Below are positions 26,961-35,631 of a DNA stretch of 64,000 bases, piece by piece. The stretch comes from CAWEHU01 sp963808965 (GTDB lineage Bacteria; Pseudomonadota; Alphaproteobacteria; Acetobacterales; Acetobacteraceae). The stretch spans positions 248,001-312,000 of the forward strand of contig CAWEHU010000029.1 of the NCBI GenBank assembly GCA_963808965.1. The letters are read 5' to 3'. The notes beneath the pieces are model-generated. The model saw only the letters and a list, made by a program, of their open reading frames with translations. It was not told where the DNA came from and did no database searches. The translations under genes and the position numbers were made by a program. The first letter of the stretch is position 1. The number at the start of each line of letters is the position of its first letter.

Positions 26961-27242
26961 ATGTCGTCCACCTTCGATACCGTCGCCGGAATCATTTCGG
27001 AGACCTGCGACATTCCGCGGGAGAAGATCACGCCCGAGAGCCACGCCATCAAGGACCTCGGCATCGACAGCCTCGACTTCCTGGACGTCGCCTTCGCGAT
27101 CGACAAGGCATTCGGCATCAAGATGCCGCTCGAGCAGTGGACGCAGGAGGTCAACGAGGGGAAGGTCTCTTCCGACCGCTACTTCGTCATGAAGGACCTC
27201 TGCGCCAATATCGAGACCCTGACAGCGGCGAAGCCGGCGTAA
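26961..27242 (+). CDS. acpXL: Acyl carrier protein AcpXL for very-long-chain acyl chains of lipid A
   Basis: A 93-residue carrier. The 4'-phosphopantetheine serine is in DLGIDSLDFLDV, near residue 38. The tail PLEQWTQEVNEGKVS then YFVMKDLCANI is peculiar to AcpXL and absent from the housekeeping AcpP; AcpXL is also longer (about 93 versus 78). AcpXL carries the 26-28 carbon hydroxy acyl chain that LpxXL adds to lipid A in rhizobia and relatives. It is the first gene of a seven-gene plus-strand series, 10 bases before fabZ. Confidence 0.93.
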   Translation: MSSTFDTVAGIISETCDIPREKITPESHAIKDLGIDSLDFLDVAFAIDKAFGIKMPLEQWTQEVNEGKVSSDRYFVMKDLCANIETLTAAKPA

Positions 27243-27252
27243 TCTAGCCCGG

Positions 27253-27720
27253 ATGCGACTCGAATACTTCCAGATGGTGGACCGGATCAGCTCGCTTGAT
27301 CCGGAAGCGCGCACGATTCGCGCCGAATGCGCCGTGCCCGAGGCGAGCCCGGTGTTCGAGGGCCATTTCCCCGGACACCCGATCCTTCCCGGCGTGTTGA
27401 TGATCGAGGCGATGGCGCAGACGGGCGGCTGGCTCATCATGGCGCTGTCCGGGTTTCAGCGCATCGCGTTCCTCGCGCAGGTGAAGCTCGCGAAGATGCG
27501 TGCCTTCGTGACCCCCGGCCAGGCGCTCACGGCCGAGGCGAGCCTCCTGCATGACGGCTCCGGCTACGCGGTCGCTTCCGGGCGGCTGATGCGGGGCGAT
27601 CAGGGCATCGCCGAGGCGGAGATCACGTATCGCGCCATGCCGTTCCCGAACGAGATCACCCGCGGGCAGATGCTCGAAGCGGCGCGGCGGGTGCGGATAC
27701 CCCCGGAGCTGATCGCATGA
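27253..27720 (+). CDS. fabZ: 3-hydroxyacyl-ACP dehydratase, FabZ type, of the XL operon
   Basis: A 155-residue hot-dog protein. FEGHFPGHPILPGVLMIEAM holds the catalytic His and the helix with Glu/Asp, the FabZ signature. It also has FLAQVKLAKMRAFVTPGQ. It dehydrates the 3-hydroxyacyl-AcpXL intermediate in each elongation round. It starts 10 bases after acpXL and its stop overlaps the next ATG as ATGA (27717-27720), so translation is coupled. It is a second FabZ beside the housekeeping one, as is usual for XL operons. Confidence 0.9.
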   Translation: MRLEYFQMVDRISSLDPEARTIRAECAVPEASPVFEGHFPGHPILPGVLMIEAMAQTGGWLIMALSGFQRIAFLAQVKLAKMRAFVTPGQALTAEASLLHDGSGYAVASGRLMRGDQGIAEAEITYRAMPFPNEITRGQMLEAARRVRIPPELIA

Positions 27721-28922
27721 AGGAAACCTCACAGCGCGGGCGCCGCGACGCCCTCATCACCGGGATCGGCCTGGTCTCCTGTCTCGGCGAGGGGCCGGAC
27801 GCGCATTGGCAGGCGCTGGATGCCCCGGGAGGCTTTCAGCCGGTGGTGGACACCGAGCGGTTCTCGCCCTGGCTGGTCCACCCCATCGTGCCGATCGAGT
27901 TCGATAGGCAGATCCCGAAGCGCGGCGACCAGCGGCAGATGGAGGCGTGGCAGCGGATCGGAACCTACGCGGCGGGGCTCGCGCTCGAGTCGGCCGGGAT
28001 AAAGGGGAACACGGCGCTGCTCGGCCGGACGGACATGATCGTGGCGGCCGGCGGAGGCGAGCGGGACAGAGCCGTGGATGAGGCCATCCTCTCCGCCCTC
28101 CCCTCCGCGCCCGAAGCGGGCGTGCTCCTCAATGAGCGGCTGATGAGCGATCTCCGGCCGACCCTGTTTCTCGCCCAGCTCTCGAATCTACTCGCCGGCA
28201 ACATTTCGATCGTGCATGGCGTCGTCGGGTCCTCGCGCACTTTCATGGGGGAGGAAGCAGCCGGCGTGGATGCGGTACGGATCGCCTGCGCACGGATCGC
28301 GGCCGGACAGGGCGAGATATTCCTCGTGGGCGGCTCGTATAACGCCGAGCGGCCGGAAGTCCTGCTTCAGTACGAACTCGGCCGCACTTTGCTGAAGCAA
28401 CCCTTCGCAGGCGTGTGGGAGCGGCAGGACCGCGGCGGCGGGATGGTTCCGGCCTCCATCGGCTGCTTCTTGGTGATCGAAAGCCGGGCCCATGCAGCCG
28501 GCCGCGGGGCGACGGCGCACGCCCATATCGCCGCGATCGCCTCTGACCGATGCCGTCGCGCGCCCGGCGAGGCGGCGGCGAACGCATCGCGCCAGTTCGA
28601 GGCGATGCGCCAGCACATTGATCCCGCAGCGAGCGCCGTTATCTCCGGCGCGACCGGCGTCGCCGCCCCCACGCAAGAGGAACGCGCGTTCCTCCGGGAC
28701 CTGCGCCTCCCGATACGCGCCAGCGGCACGGCGATCGGGCACTCGCTGGAGCCCTCCTTCCCCGCAAATCTGGCGCTGGCCGCCGTGGCCGTCTCGCGAG
28801 GGCGCCTTTTCGGCCCGCTCGAGCCGGAGGAGGAGCCGATGTCCAGCCCGCTCCGCTCCGTGCTCGTCACCGGCTGGGGACATTGGCGGGGCGAAGGAAT
28901 GGCCGTCGTGGAGGCAACATGA
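27717..28922 (+). CDS. Ketosynthase-like protein without catalytic Cys (FabF2XL type)
   Basis: A 401-residue thiolase-fold protein starting DALITGIGLVSCLGEGPDAH. At the active-site position, where partners read TACASG, it has VVGSSRT (residues 169-175), so Ser stands for the nucleophilic Cys. The first His motif (NxHGT) is replaced by SGATGVAAPT; only a GHSLEPSFP remains of the second. It cannot condense by the normal mechanism and probably forms a heterodimer with the next ketosynthase, like chain-length factors of type II polyketide systems. The gene overlaps both neighbours by 4 bases. The XL operons of rhizobia also carry two ketosynthase genes. Confidence 0.88.
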   Translation: MKETSQRGRRDALITGIGLVSCLGEGPDAHWQALDAPGGFQPVVDTERFSPWLVHPIVPIEFDRQIPKRGDQRQMEAWQRIGTYAAGLALESAGIKGNTALLGRTDMIVAAGGGERDRAVDEAILSALPSAPEAGVLLNERLMSDLRPTLFLAQLSNLLAGNISIVHGVVGSSRTFMGEEAAGVDAVRIACARIAAGQGEIFLVGGSYNAERPEVLLQYELGRTLLKQPFAGVWERQDRGGGMVPASIGCFLVIESRAHAAGRGATAHAHIAAIASDRCRRAPGEAAANASRQFEAMRQHIDPAASAVISGATGVAAPTQEERAFLRDLRLPIRASGTAIGHSLEPSFPANLALAAVAVSRGRLFGPLEPEEEPMSSPLRSVLVTGWGHWRGEGMAVVEAT

Positions 28923-30190
28923 AAGATAGCCAAGGCCGGCCGGTCGTCGTCGTCACTGGCCTCGGCGTGCTCAGCTCGCTCGGCCAGGGGAAAGAGGATA
29001 ACTGGCGCGCGCTCACCGGCGGGGTTTCCGGCATCCGCCGGATTTCCCGCTTCCCGGTCGCGGGGCTGCGCACGACCATCGCGGGAACGGTCGACTTCGT
29101 GCCCGTGGAGGAACCATCCGCCGCCGCGCTCGCCGAGCGCCTGGCCGAACTCGTGATCGAAGAGGCGGTTGAGGAAGCCGGTATCGGCAAAAAGGGTGAC
29201 TTCCCCGGCCCGCTCTTCCTCGCCCTTCCGCCCATCGAAATGGATTGGCCGCAGCGGCGGGGGCTCGCCGAGGCGGCCGGTGCGAAGGAAAAAGCCGGCT
29301 ATGGCGATATGCTGCGCGCCGCCTCGACCGGCGACTTCGCCCGCTACTACCGGCGCTTCCTGTTCGGCTCGGTCGCGGAACGCCTCGCGGACACGTTCGG
29401 CTTCAAGGGCTCCCCGATCGCGACCTCCACCGCCTGCGCATCCGGCGCGACCGCGATCCAACTCGGCGTCGAGGCGATACGGCGCGGCGAAACCGGGGTC
29501 GCGATGTGCGCGGGCACCGACGCTTCGATCACCCCGGAGTCGCTGATCCGCTTCTCCCTTCTTTCCGCGCTCTCGACCCGCAACGACCCGCCGCAAGCCG
29601 CCGCGCGGCCGTTCAGCAAGGATCGCGACGGTTTCGTGATGGCGGAAGGTGCCGGAGCCTTGGTGCTGGAGAGTCTCGAACACGCGCGAGGACGCGGCGC
29701 GCGTATCCTTGGCGTGATCGAGGGTTTGGGCGAAATGGCGGACAGCTTCCACCGCACCCGCTCGAGCCCGGACGGCAAGCCCATCATCGGAACGGTCCGC
29801 AATGCATTGGAGGACGCCGGGGTAGCGCCGGACACCGTGCAATACATCAACGCGCACGGCACCGGCACGCCCGAGAACGACAAAATGGAGTGGCTCGGCG
29901 TCTCGGCCGTTTTCGGCGAGCGCGCGCCCGCGATCCCGATCTCTTCGAACAAATCCATGATCGGCCACACGCTGACGGCGGCCGGGGCCATCGAAGCGGT
30001 GTTCACGTTCTTGACGATGCAGCGGGGACGCATCCCGCCGACGATCAACTACGACACGCCCGACCCGGCATTGCCCGTGGATTGCGTGCCGAACGTGGCG
30101 CGCGATGCGAGCGTAACGCGCGCGATCTCCAACTCTTTCGGCTTCGGCGGCCAGAACGTTTGCTTGGTGCTGGGCGCGGAACCCTCCTGA
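28919..30190 (+). CDS. fabF: 3-oxoacyl-ACP synthase, catalytically complete (FabF1XL type)
   Basis: A 423-residue KAS II. Cys173 in STACASGATA is the nucleophile. His in NAHGTGTPENDK (about residue 311) and in GHTLTAAGAIEAV (about 348) with Lys in SSNKSM complete the triad. It elongates the AcpXL-bound chain with malonyl units. ATG 28919 overlaps the stop of the preceding ketosynthase-like gene as ATGA, and the next gene starts directly after its stop. The pair of one intact and one degenerate ketosynthase suggests a heterodimer. Confidence 0.92.
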   Translation: MKDSQGRPVVVVTGLGVLSSLGQGKEDNWRALTGGVSGIRRISRFPVAGLRTTIAGTVDFVPVEEPSAAALAERLAELVIEEAVEEAGIGKKGDFPGPLFLALPPIEMDWPQRRGLAEAAGAKEKAGYGDMLRAASTGDFARYYRRFLFGSVAERLADTFGFKGSPIATSTACASGATAIQLGVEAIRRGETGVAMCAGTDASITPESLIRFSLLSALSTRNDPPQAAARPFSKDRDGFVMAEGAGALVLESLEHARGRGARILGVIEGLGEMADSFHRTRSSPDGKPIIGTVRNALEDAGVAPDTVQYINAHGTGTPENDKMEWLGVSAVFGERAPAIPISSNKSMIGHTLTAAGAIEAVFTFLTMQRGRIPPTINYDTPDPALPVDCVPNVARDASVTRAISNSFGFGGQNVCLVLGAEPS

Positions 30191-30913
30191 ATGCCGGAAC
30201 GGCGTCGCGCGCTGGTGATCGGCGGCCGGCGCGGGATCGGCGCGGCGGTGGTAAGGGCGCTCGCGGAGGCAGACGTGGAGGTACTCCACACCTATCGTTC
30301 GGCTCCCGTTGAACCCGACGGACATACGGCGCGGCAGCTTGACCTCGCCGATCGCGACGCCGTGGAAGCGTTCGCGCGCGGCCTCGAGGAAGCGCCGGGC
30401 TTTGACGTTCTCGTGCAAGTCGGCGGCACCACGTACGACACGCTCGCCGCGATGATGGACCAGGATGCGGCCGAGCGAGCCATGCAGGTGAATTTCTGGT
30501 CCTTCACCCGCATCGCTCGCGCGGTCGTGCGGCCGATGACCCGCGCTCGCTATGGCCGCATCGTCGCGATCGGCTCGGTGGTCGGCTTGCAGGCGAGCCA
30601 AGGCAACGCCGCTTATGCCGCGACGAAAGCCGCGCTGCTCGGCTACGTACGCACGCTCGCGATCGAAACCGCAAAGCGCGGGGTCACGGTCAACTACGTG
30701 GCGCCCGGCTTCGTCGATACCGAGATGATGGCACCGTTCGCTGCCTACCGCGGCGCGACCGAGGCGCGCATTCCCGCCGGGCGCTACGCGAGTGCCGAGG
30801 AGGTCGCCGCGGTGGTCGGCTTTCTGGCCTCTCCAGCCGCCTCCTACATCACAGGCGCAGTCATTCCAGTGGATGGCGGCCTGACCGCCTCCATCGGCGT
30901 CCAGCGCGCCTGA
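30191..30913 (+). CDS. 3-oxoacyl-ACP reductase-like SDR inside the XL operon
   Basis: A 240-residue short-chain dehydrogenase. The cofactor loop is ALVIGGRRGIGAAVVRALAE, the Ser of the catalytic set is in VAIGSVVGLQ, and YAATKAALLGYVRTLA holds Tyr and Lys. The end, YITGAVIPVDGG, is typical of FabG. The usual NNAG motif is replaced by QVGGTTYD, so it is a divergent FabG. It would reduce the 3-ketoacyl-AcpXL made by the adjacent ketosynthases. It begins right after fabF and 17 bases before the dehydrogenase. The rhizobial XL operons that I recall do not include this gene. Confidence 0.88.
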   Translation: MPERRRALVIGGRRGIGAAVVRALAEADVEVLHTYRSAPVEPDGHTARQLDLADRDAVEAFARGLEEAPGFDVLVQVGGTTYDTLAAMMDQDAAERAMQVNFWSFTRIARAVVRPMTRARYGRIVAIGSVVGLQASQGNAAYAATKAALLGYVRTLAIETAKRGVTVNYVAPGFVDTEMMAPFAAYRGATEARIPAGRYASAEEVAAVVGFLASPAASYITGAVIPVDGGLTASIGVQRA

Positions 30914-30930
30914 TACGGAACATTCCCGCC

Positions 30931-31962
30931 ATGTCGACAATTCGCGCGCTGCAACTGCTCGCCGACCGCGAGGTCGCCCTTGTCTCGCGGGAGCCGCCGC
31001 CGCCGCCGGGTCCCGGCGAGGTGCAGATCCGTATCAAGGCCGTCGGACTCAATCACATCGACGTCTGGGGTTATCGCGGTATGGCGTTCGCCAAGCGCGA
31101 ACTGCCCCTCACGGTCGGGGCCGAAGCGGCCGGAGAGATCGCCGCACTCGGCCCGGACGTAACCGGATTCTCGGTCGGGCAGCATGTGATTCCGTACTCC
31201 GGCCTGACCTGCGGGACTTGCCGCGCCTGCCGCCAAGGCCGGGAGAATCTGTGCGAGAACGTCGCCGGCATTCGCGGCTTCCACGTGGACGGGTTCACGC
31301 AGGATCTGGTGAACCATCCCGCACGCCTCGTTTTGCCCGTGCCGGACGGCGTGCATCTCGTGGATGCAGCCTGCGTGCCGATCGCCTACTCGACCGTCGA
31401 GCACATGCTGTTCGACAACGCCCATCTGGAGCCTGGCGAGTGGGTTCTGGTGCATGCCGGCGGTTCCGGCATCGGCACCATCGCGATCAAGATCGCCAAG
31501 TCGATCGGCTGCACCGTCATCACTACCGTCGGAACCGATGCGAAGGCCGAGCGGGCGCGCGCATTGGGCGCCGACCACGTCATCAACTACCGCACCGACC
31601 GGTTCGAGGGCGTGGTGCGGAAGTTGACCGCCAAGAAGGGCGTGGACGTGGTGTTCGAGCACGTCGGCGCCGACACGTGGAGCGGTTCGCTGCTTTCGTT
31701 GAAGCGCGGCGGCCGGCTGGTAACGTGCGGGGCCACATCAGGGCCGGCCGGCAGCCTCAATCTGATGCAGCTTTTTCAGCAGCAATACCGCATCACGGGG
31801 TCATTCGGCTCGCCGCTGAGCGGCCTGGCGCGTGGCCTCGGCCGGATCGCCGCTGGGGTGCGTCCGGTGATCGATACGGTATACGGGCTCGAAGATTTCC
31901 GCAGCGGGCTCGACCGGCTCGAGCGGCGGGACGTATTCGGCAAGATCGTTGTCACCTTATGA
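30931..31962 (+). CDS. Zinc-type alcohol dehydrogenase-like oxidoreductase of the XL operon
   Basis: A 343-residue medium-chain dehydrogenase. IKAVGLNHIDVWGYRGMAF opens the catalytic domain. GLTCGTCRACRQGRENLCEN holds four Cys for a structural zinc. HAGGSGIGTIAIKIAKSIGC is the NAD(P)-binding loop. This protein family is the standard companion of fabF1 and lpxXL in acpXL clusters. It may act as an enoyl or keto reductase in chain growth, but its reaction is not proven. It is co-directional and only 17 bases after the SDR. Confidence 0.88.
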   Translation: MSTIRALQLLADREVALVSREPPPPPGPGEVQIRIKAVGLNHIDVWGYRGMAFAKRELPLTVGAEAAGEIAALGPDVTGFSVGQHVIPYSGLTCGTCRACRQGRENLCENVAGIRGFHVDGFTQDLVNHPARLVLPVPDGVHLVDAACVPIAYSTVEHMLFDNAHLEPGEWVLVHAGGSGIGTIAIKIAKSIGCTVITTVGTDAKAERARALGADHVINYRTDRFEGVVRKLTAKKGVDVVFEHVGADTWSGSLLSLKRGGRLVTCGATSGPAGSLNLMQLFQQQYRITGSFGSPLSGLARGLGRIAAGVRPVIDTVYGLEDFRSGLDRLERRDVFGKIVVTL

Positions 31963-32089
31963 AGCTGTGCTCATCCGTTTGGACGCCCTCTCATGCAGGG
32001 CTAGTCGAGGACTTGCGCGATCCCCTCGAGCGGGCCATCGTGGTGTTGCGCGACGATCACACTGCTCACAGCGTGAAAGGCTCACCAGC

Positions 32090-32344
32090 ATGCAATTCCT
32101 CGGATATCTGGTCTTTGCGCTCACCGCCGCGATTGCGCTCAACAACGGCGCGGCTCTCGCGAACACCTGCCAAGCTGAAAACTTGACCTGCCCCACCACG
32201 ATGCCCGTTGGTGGTTATTGCGAGTGTACTTCCCGCGGCGCCACGCAGGGCGGCACCGTGGTCGAAAGGCCCGCGCCCCGCACCCGGCAAAATTCGACGG
32301 CGGGCGGATGCGGCGCACATCCGAACGAGCCGGGCTGCCGCTGA
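32090..32344 (+). CDS. Small secreted six-cysteine protein
   Basis: An 84-residue protein. AAAGG 9 bases before ATG 32090 supports the start. A leader (LGYLVFALTAAIALNNGAAL) ends at ANT, leaving a mature part of about 60 residues with six cysteines (NTCQAE, LTCPTT, GGYCECTS, GGCGAH, PGCR). That allows three disulfides. The middle is Arg/Thr/Gln-rich and likely unstructured. I know no family. It lies between the XL dehydrogenase and the XL acyltransferase, so it may be co-transcribed with lipid A genes, or be an unrelated insertion. Confidence 0.6.
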   Translation: MQFLGYLVFALTAAIALNNGAALANTCQAENLTCPTTMPVGGYCECTSRGATQGGTVVERPAPRTRQNSTAGGCGAHPNEPGCR

Positions 32345-32391
32345 AGCGAGCGCCGCGAACCCCCTCCCGCAAGCGGAGCGGACTCACGTCT

Positions 32392-32414
32392 CCCCCTCCC
32401 CTAGTGGGAGGGGG
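32392..32414. repeat. Palindrome CCCCCTCCC/GGGAGGGGG
   Basis: A 9-base perfect stem around a 5-base loop (CTAGT), lying 26 bases before the lpxXL-like start. It belongs to the same stem family as 13112-13135 and 48735-48759. Being between co-directional genes, it could attenuate transcription into the acyltransferase or simply be a mobile palindrome. Confidence 0.6.
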
Positions 32415-32439
32415 CAGGGCGAAGGGCTCAGCAACATAA

Positions 32440-33312
32440 ATGCTGGACTGGCTCCTCGGCCACCTCGTTTCCACTCAATTCGCCCTTCTCCGCCGCGCCG
32501 ATCCGGATCGGGCGTCGGACCTGTGCGGGGCGGTGGCACGGCGGATCGGGCCGACGCTGCCAGTGCATCGCCTCGGCCGCGCCAATCTGCGGGCCGCGTT
32601 CCCGGATAAGGACCGTGCCTGGATCGAGGACACGCTCCGCGGCGCTTGGGAGAATCTTGGCCGGGTCGCGGGGGAATACGTCCATCTGGGACGGCTCTGG
32701 GATTACGACCCGGCGCATCCAAATTCGGGGCGCATCGTCACCGACGATGCCCCGCTCTTCTACGCCTTGCGCGACGATGGCGAGCCCGCGCTCTGCTTCG
32801 CCGCCCATCTCGCCAACTGGGAGCTTCCGGCGCTTGCCGCCGCGAAGCACGGCATGGCATCCGCCGTCGTCTACCGGATGCCCAACAACAAGGGCGTCGC
32901 GGCGGAGATCGCGCGCATCCGCGAGGGCCTCATGGGGCGGCTCATTCGCAGCCGTTCCGAAGCGGCGTTCGAGATGGCGACGGCGCTGAATGCCGGCGAG
33001 CACCTCGGCATGTTGGTGGACCAGCACTGGTCGCGCGGCGTGGATGTGACGTTCTTCGGCCGGCGCTGCAAAGCGAACCCGACGCTCGCCCGCCTGGCCC
33101 GGCAATACGATTGTCCCGTTGTCGGCGTGCGCGTGATCCGGCTACCCGGCCATCGTTTTCGCATCGCATCCAGCGGCCGCGTCGAACTGCCCCGGAGCGA
33201 GGACGGCAGGGTTGACGTCGCGGCTGCGACACAACTGATCACCGGCATCGTCGAAGGCTGGATCCGCGAGCACCCGGAGCAGTGGCTGTGGTTTCACAGG
33301 CGTTGGCGCTGA
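32440..33312 (+). CDS. lpxXL: Lipid A acyltransferase, LpxXL/LpxL family
   Basis: A 290-residue member of the LpxL/HtrB family. AHLANWELP carries the H-x4-E catalytic pair, and VDQHWSRGVDVTFFGRRCKA is the second conserved block. The end EQWLWFHRRWR is typical. One N-terminal hydrophobic helix anchors it to the inner membrane. Its place at the end of an acpXL cluster marks it as the enzyme that moves the very long acyl chain from AcpXL to lipid A (LpxXL). No ribosome site is obvious before ATG 32440. Confidence 0.9.
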   Translation: MLDWLLGHLVSTQFALLRRADPDRASDLCGAVARRIGPTLPVHRLGRANLRAAFPDKDRAWIEDTLRGAWENLGRVAGEYVHLGRLWDYDPAHPNSGRIVTDDAPLFYALRDDGEPALCFAAHLANWELPALAAAKHGMASAVVYRMPNNKGVAAEIARIREGLMGRLIRSRSEAAFEMATALNAGEHLGMLVDQHWSRGVDVTFFGRRCKANPTLARLARQYDCPVVGVRVIRLPGHRFRIASSGRVELPRSEDGRVDVAAATQLITGIVEGWIREHPEQWLWFHRRWR

Positions 33313-33349
33313 TTTTGGATGACCAGCGCCGGCGCGTAAGCGATCGATT

Positions 33350-33772
33350 TTAGTAACAAGGCGGATATGGGTAGTACCCGCATGGAGGTGGGGCAACCAC
33401 GACGGGCGGCGCGTAATACGCAGGCGGCCGATAGGCGGATGCAGCCGCCGCGCCGACAGCTACGCCCACCGCAGCGCCCGTGGCGGCCGCCGCACCTGGA
33501 TAGTACGTGGGAGGAGGAACACCGCGGTAATAGTAGGCGCCCGATGGCGGCGCTCGATACGCCGTGGCGCCCCCCGGACCCCTCACGGCAGCACCGCCGT
33601 ATGGACCGCGGGCGGCAGCACCGCCATTGGGGCCGCGTACCGCCGCCCCGCCCCACGGGCCGCGATAGGCAGCGCCGCCGTATGCGCCATGAACCGAGCC
33701 CCACGCGAATGCCTCCGACGCGACCGATACGGCAAAAACCGCGCCGAGACTGACGAGGATTAGCCGATTCAT
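33350..33772 (-). CDS. Secreted Gly/Ala/Tyr/Pro low-complexity protein
   Basis: A 140-residue protein with a good leader (LVSLGAVFAVSVASEAFA). The mature part has four to five short repeats of the form YGGAAVRGP or GGAAARGP. A Tyr/Pro part, a Gly/Ala helix-like stretch (ATGAAVGVAVGAAAASA) and a tail PPCGYYPYPPCY follow. It is likely an exported surface or structural protein. No family recognised. Its ATG overlaps the stop of the upstream DUF2092 gene by four bases, so the two are probably translated together. Confidence 0.72.
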   Translation of the reverse strand: MNRLILVSLGAVFAVSVASEAFAWGSVHGAYGGAAYRGPWGGAAVRGPNGGAAARGPYGGAAVRGPGGATAYRAPPSGAYYYRGVPPPTYYPGAAAATGAAVGVAVGAAAASAYRPPAYYAPPVVVAPPPCGYYPYPPCY

Positions 33773-34588
33773 GGGCGGGCTCCCTTCGGTTTGGCCGACG
33801 CAGCCTTGTTGGCCGGCTTCATTTCGATTTGCGTCGCGCCTTCGGGGGGCTGGAAAGTAAATTCCGCATCGGATGGATGGACCGAGAAATTCCAGTCGAA
33901 CAGCTCGGCGATATAGCTCGGCTGTCCGGGCACGGCGCGATAGGTCGCGACGAGGCGCCGCGGCAGGGCCTTGTCATTTTTTTCTGTCCAAAGTTCGAGT
34001 TCGATCCCGGGCGGCTGGAAGAACAGCAAATGACGGCAAGGTACGCCGTCGATCGTCACTGTGTTGACTTCCTTGCCCGATTTGACGCCGGACAGAAATG
34101 ACTTATCCGGCGCGTCTGTCAGAAAATCGGCCAACGGAAAGTCGACGCCAAGCTTGCCCATCACCGTCTCCAGCATACCCTGGATCGTATTCGGCACCGG
34201 AATGGTCGAGTATTTCTTGGTCTCGACTCCGAACAGTGTCACGGTCTTGCCGTCATAAAACAGCTTGCTCGATCCGTCGTCGCCGGCGACGCTGATCATG
34301 AGCCGGTCTGGCCGCCGGACCAGAACGCTAATCGTGTGAGCAATGTGTAGCTGTTGCCCGCTCTGATCTACGTAAGCCCGTCAAAGTGCGCGCCTGAAAC
34401 GAGAATTGATCCGCCAGCAGACTCTTGCCCATTTGGGCGAGTGCGGCCCTTACATCCTCACTGATCCCCGGCTTTGGTGGACTGGCGGCAAATGCCGCCG
34501 GGGCCATCCGCGGAATCACGCCGACCATCGCCGCGATACTCAATCCGGCAACGATCAAAACCGTCCTCAGTGACGTCCAAGCCCACAT
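33769..34588 (-). pseudogene. DUF2092-family periplasmic protein, frameshifted
   Basis: ATG 34588 starts a leader and a first part (ISEDVRAALAQMGKSLL, QFSFQARTL). At about 34383 the frame breaks. The other frame goes on with RAYVDQSGQQL, ISVLVRRPDRLMISVAGDDG, KTVTLFGVETKKYSTI and DNWNFS-like DWNFSVHPSDAEFTFQPPEG to the stop at 33769. Together they give the LolA-like fold of the DUF2092 family, of unknown function. The intact part from 34299 lacks the signal peptide. One missing or extra base in ACTTTGACGGG explains the break. It is coupled to the downstream low-complexity gene. Confidence 0.75.
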
Positions 34589-34914
34589 TGCAAATTTCCC
34601 ACTATGTCGGTCGCTCGTAACATATCCGGTCCAAATCATCACGCTCCGCCTTCTCGCGAATTCACTTCGCGCCTATGCAGAGCGTGACATGTATCCATGA
34701 CTCCCCCGCTGAGGGGCCTATCTGCCAGTTCAGAGTTCAACTATGCGCCAATCCGCGGGTGCCGCAACATCCCGGGTTGACGGGCGCCCCCGCCAGAGCC
34801 CTCGATAACGCCTCGGCGCTCATTGCACCCAAGGACTCTGGATCGTGCCGTCCGCGGGCTATGCTGCCGTGACGACGAAACAACGACATGCAGGACAACG
34901 GAGGAGATCCGGCC
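34589..34914. other. Divergent intergenic region without a gene
   Basis: No convincing open frame is present. TCACGCT (34639-34645) and AGCGTGA (34681-34687) pair, with an inner CGCGAA/TTCGCG stem (34655-34660 and 34666-34671), a possible RNA hairpin near the start of the minus-strand DUF2092 transcript. The right side should hold the promoter of the gene at 34915; I see no clear -35/-10 pair. Confidence 0.4.
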
Positions 34915-35453
34915 ATGCGCTCACTCGGGCTGTCCCTCATCGCCGCGCTCGGGCTGATGACGACCACCGCGGTGGCTCAGAATTATCTACCGGGAAATTA
35001 TCCGCCCCCGCCTGAAACACAACCGGGCACGCCACCCGGCACTAATCCCGCAACCGGTGCACGCCCCGGCAACGTGATCGGCACAGGCAGCTCGCTGCCG
35101 AGGTCGAACCGGGCCAGCAATATCACTCCCTCCGATACACGCTCGTCGGTCGCGCCCAATCTGCCGTCTCCGCCAATTGGCGAGAATGCGTCGCCCCGCG
35201 CCTATCTCATCGCCGCTCGCGGGGCGCTCGCGGCCGGTCGTACCGGGGAGGCGCAACAATCGCTCGAAATGGCCCAGACCCGCCTGCTCGACCGCTCGGT
35301 CCCGCTGTTCCAGACGAACACCCCGCCCGCGACCCCGCCGTCGATCAGATCTCGGCGGCTCTGCAGGCCCTTGGTGCGGGAGATCGGGCGCGCGCGATGC
35401 AGATCATCGACGCGACCATTCCGCAGGTGGCGGATATCGGCCCAGCGCAGTGA
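34915..35453 (+). pseudogene. Exported Pro-rich protein with helical C-domain, frameshifted
   Basis: GGAGGA 9 bases before ATG 34915 supports the start. A leader (LGLSLIAALGLMTTTAVAQ) is followed by about 70 Pro/Thr/Gly residues and then a helical domain (ASPRAYLIAARGALAAGRTG, EAQQSLEMAQTRLLDR). In the C-rich stretch at 35325-35335 the frame is lost, while another frame continues with RDPAVDQISAALQALGAGDR, ARAMQIIDATIPQVADIG and stops at TGA 35451-35453. The protein would have about 178 residues. The helical part resembles TPR-like envelope proteins. Function unknown. Confidence 0.65.
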
Positions 35454-35631
35454 GAATCACGGCGGGGTCTCGATAGGAGCGACGGTGGCCTTTCAACGGG
35501 GCCGTGTGGGCTGTAATGATTCCGGCGGGCAACTCGTCCCTGCGATGCCGGGCCTTACCCCGCAGCCGCCCGGGCGTCGGCTTGGCTGCTCAGCAAATGG
35601 TCCGCGCCGCGGACGCAATCGGAGGATTTCC

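Noticed and set aside
28367..30940. Minus-strand 857-residue open frame
   Set aside because: It is antisense to the two ketosynthase genes and the SDR, which have catalytic motifs and coupled starts.
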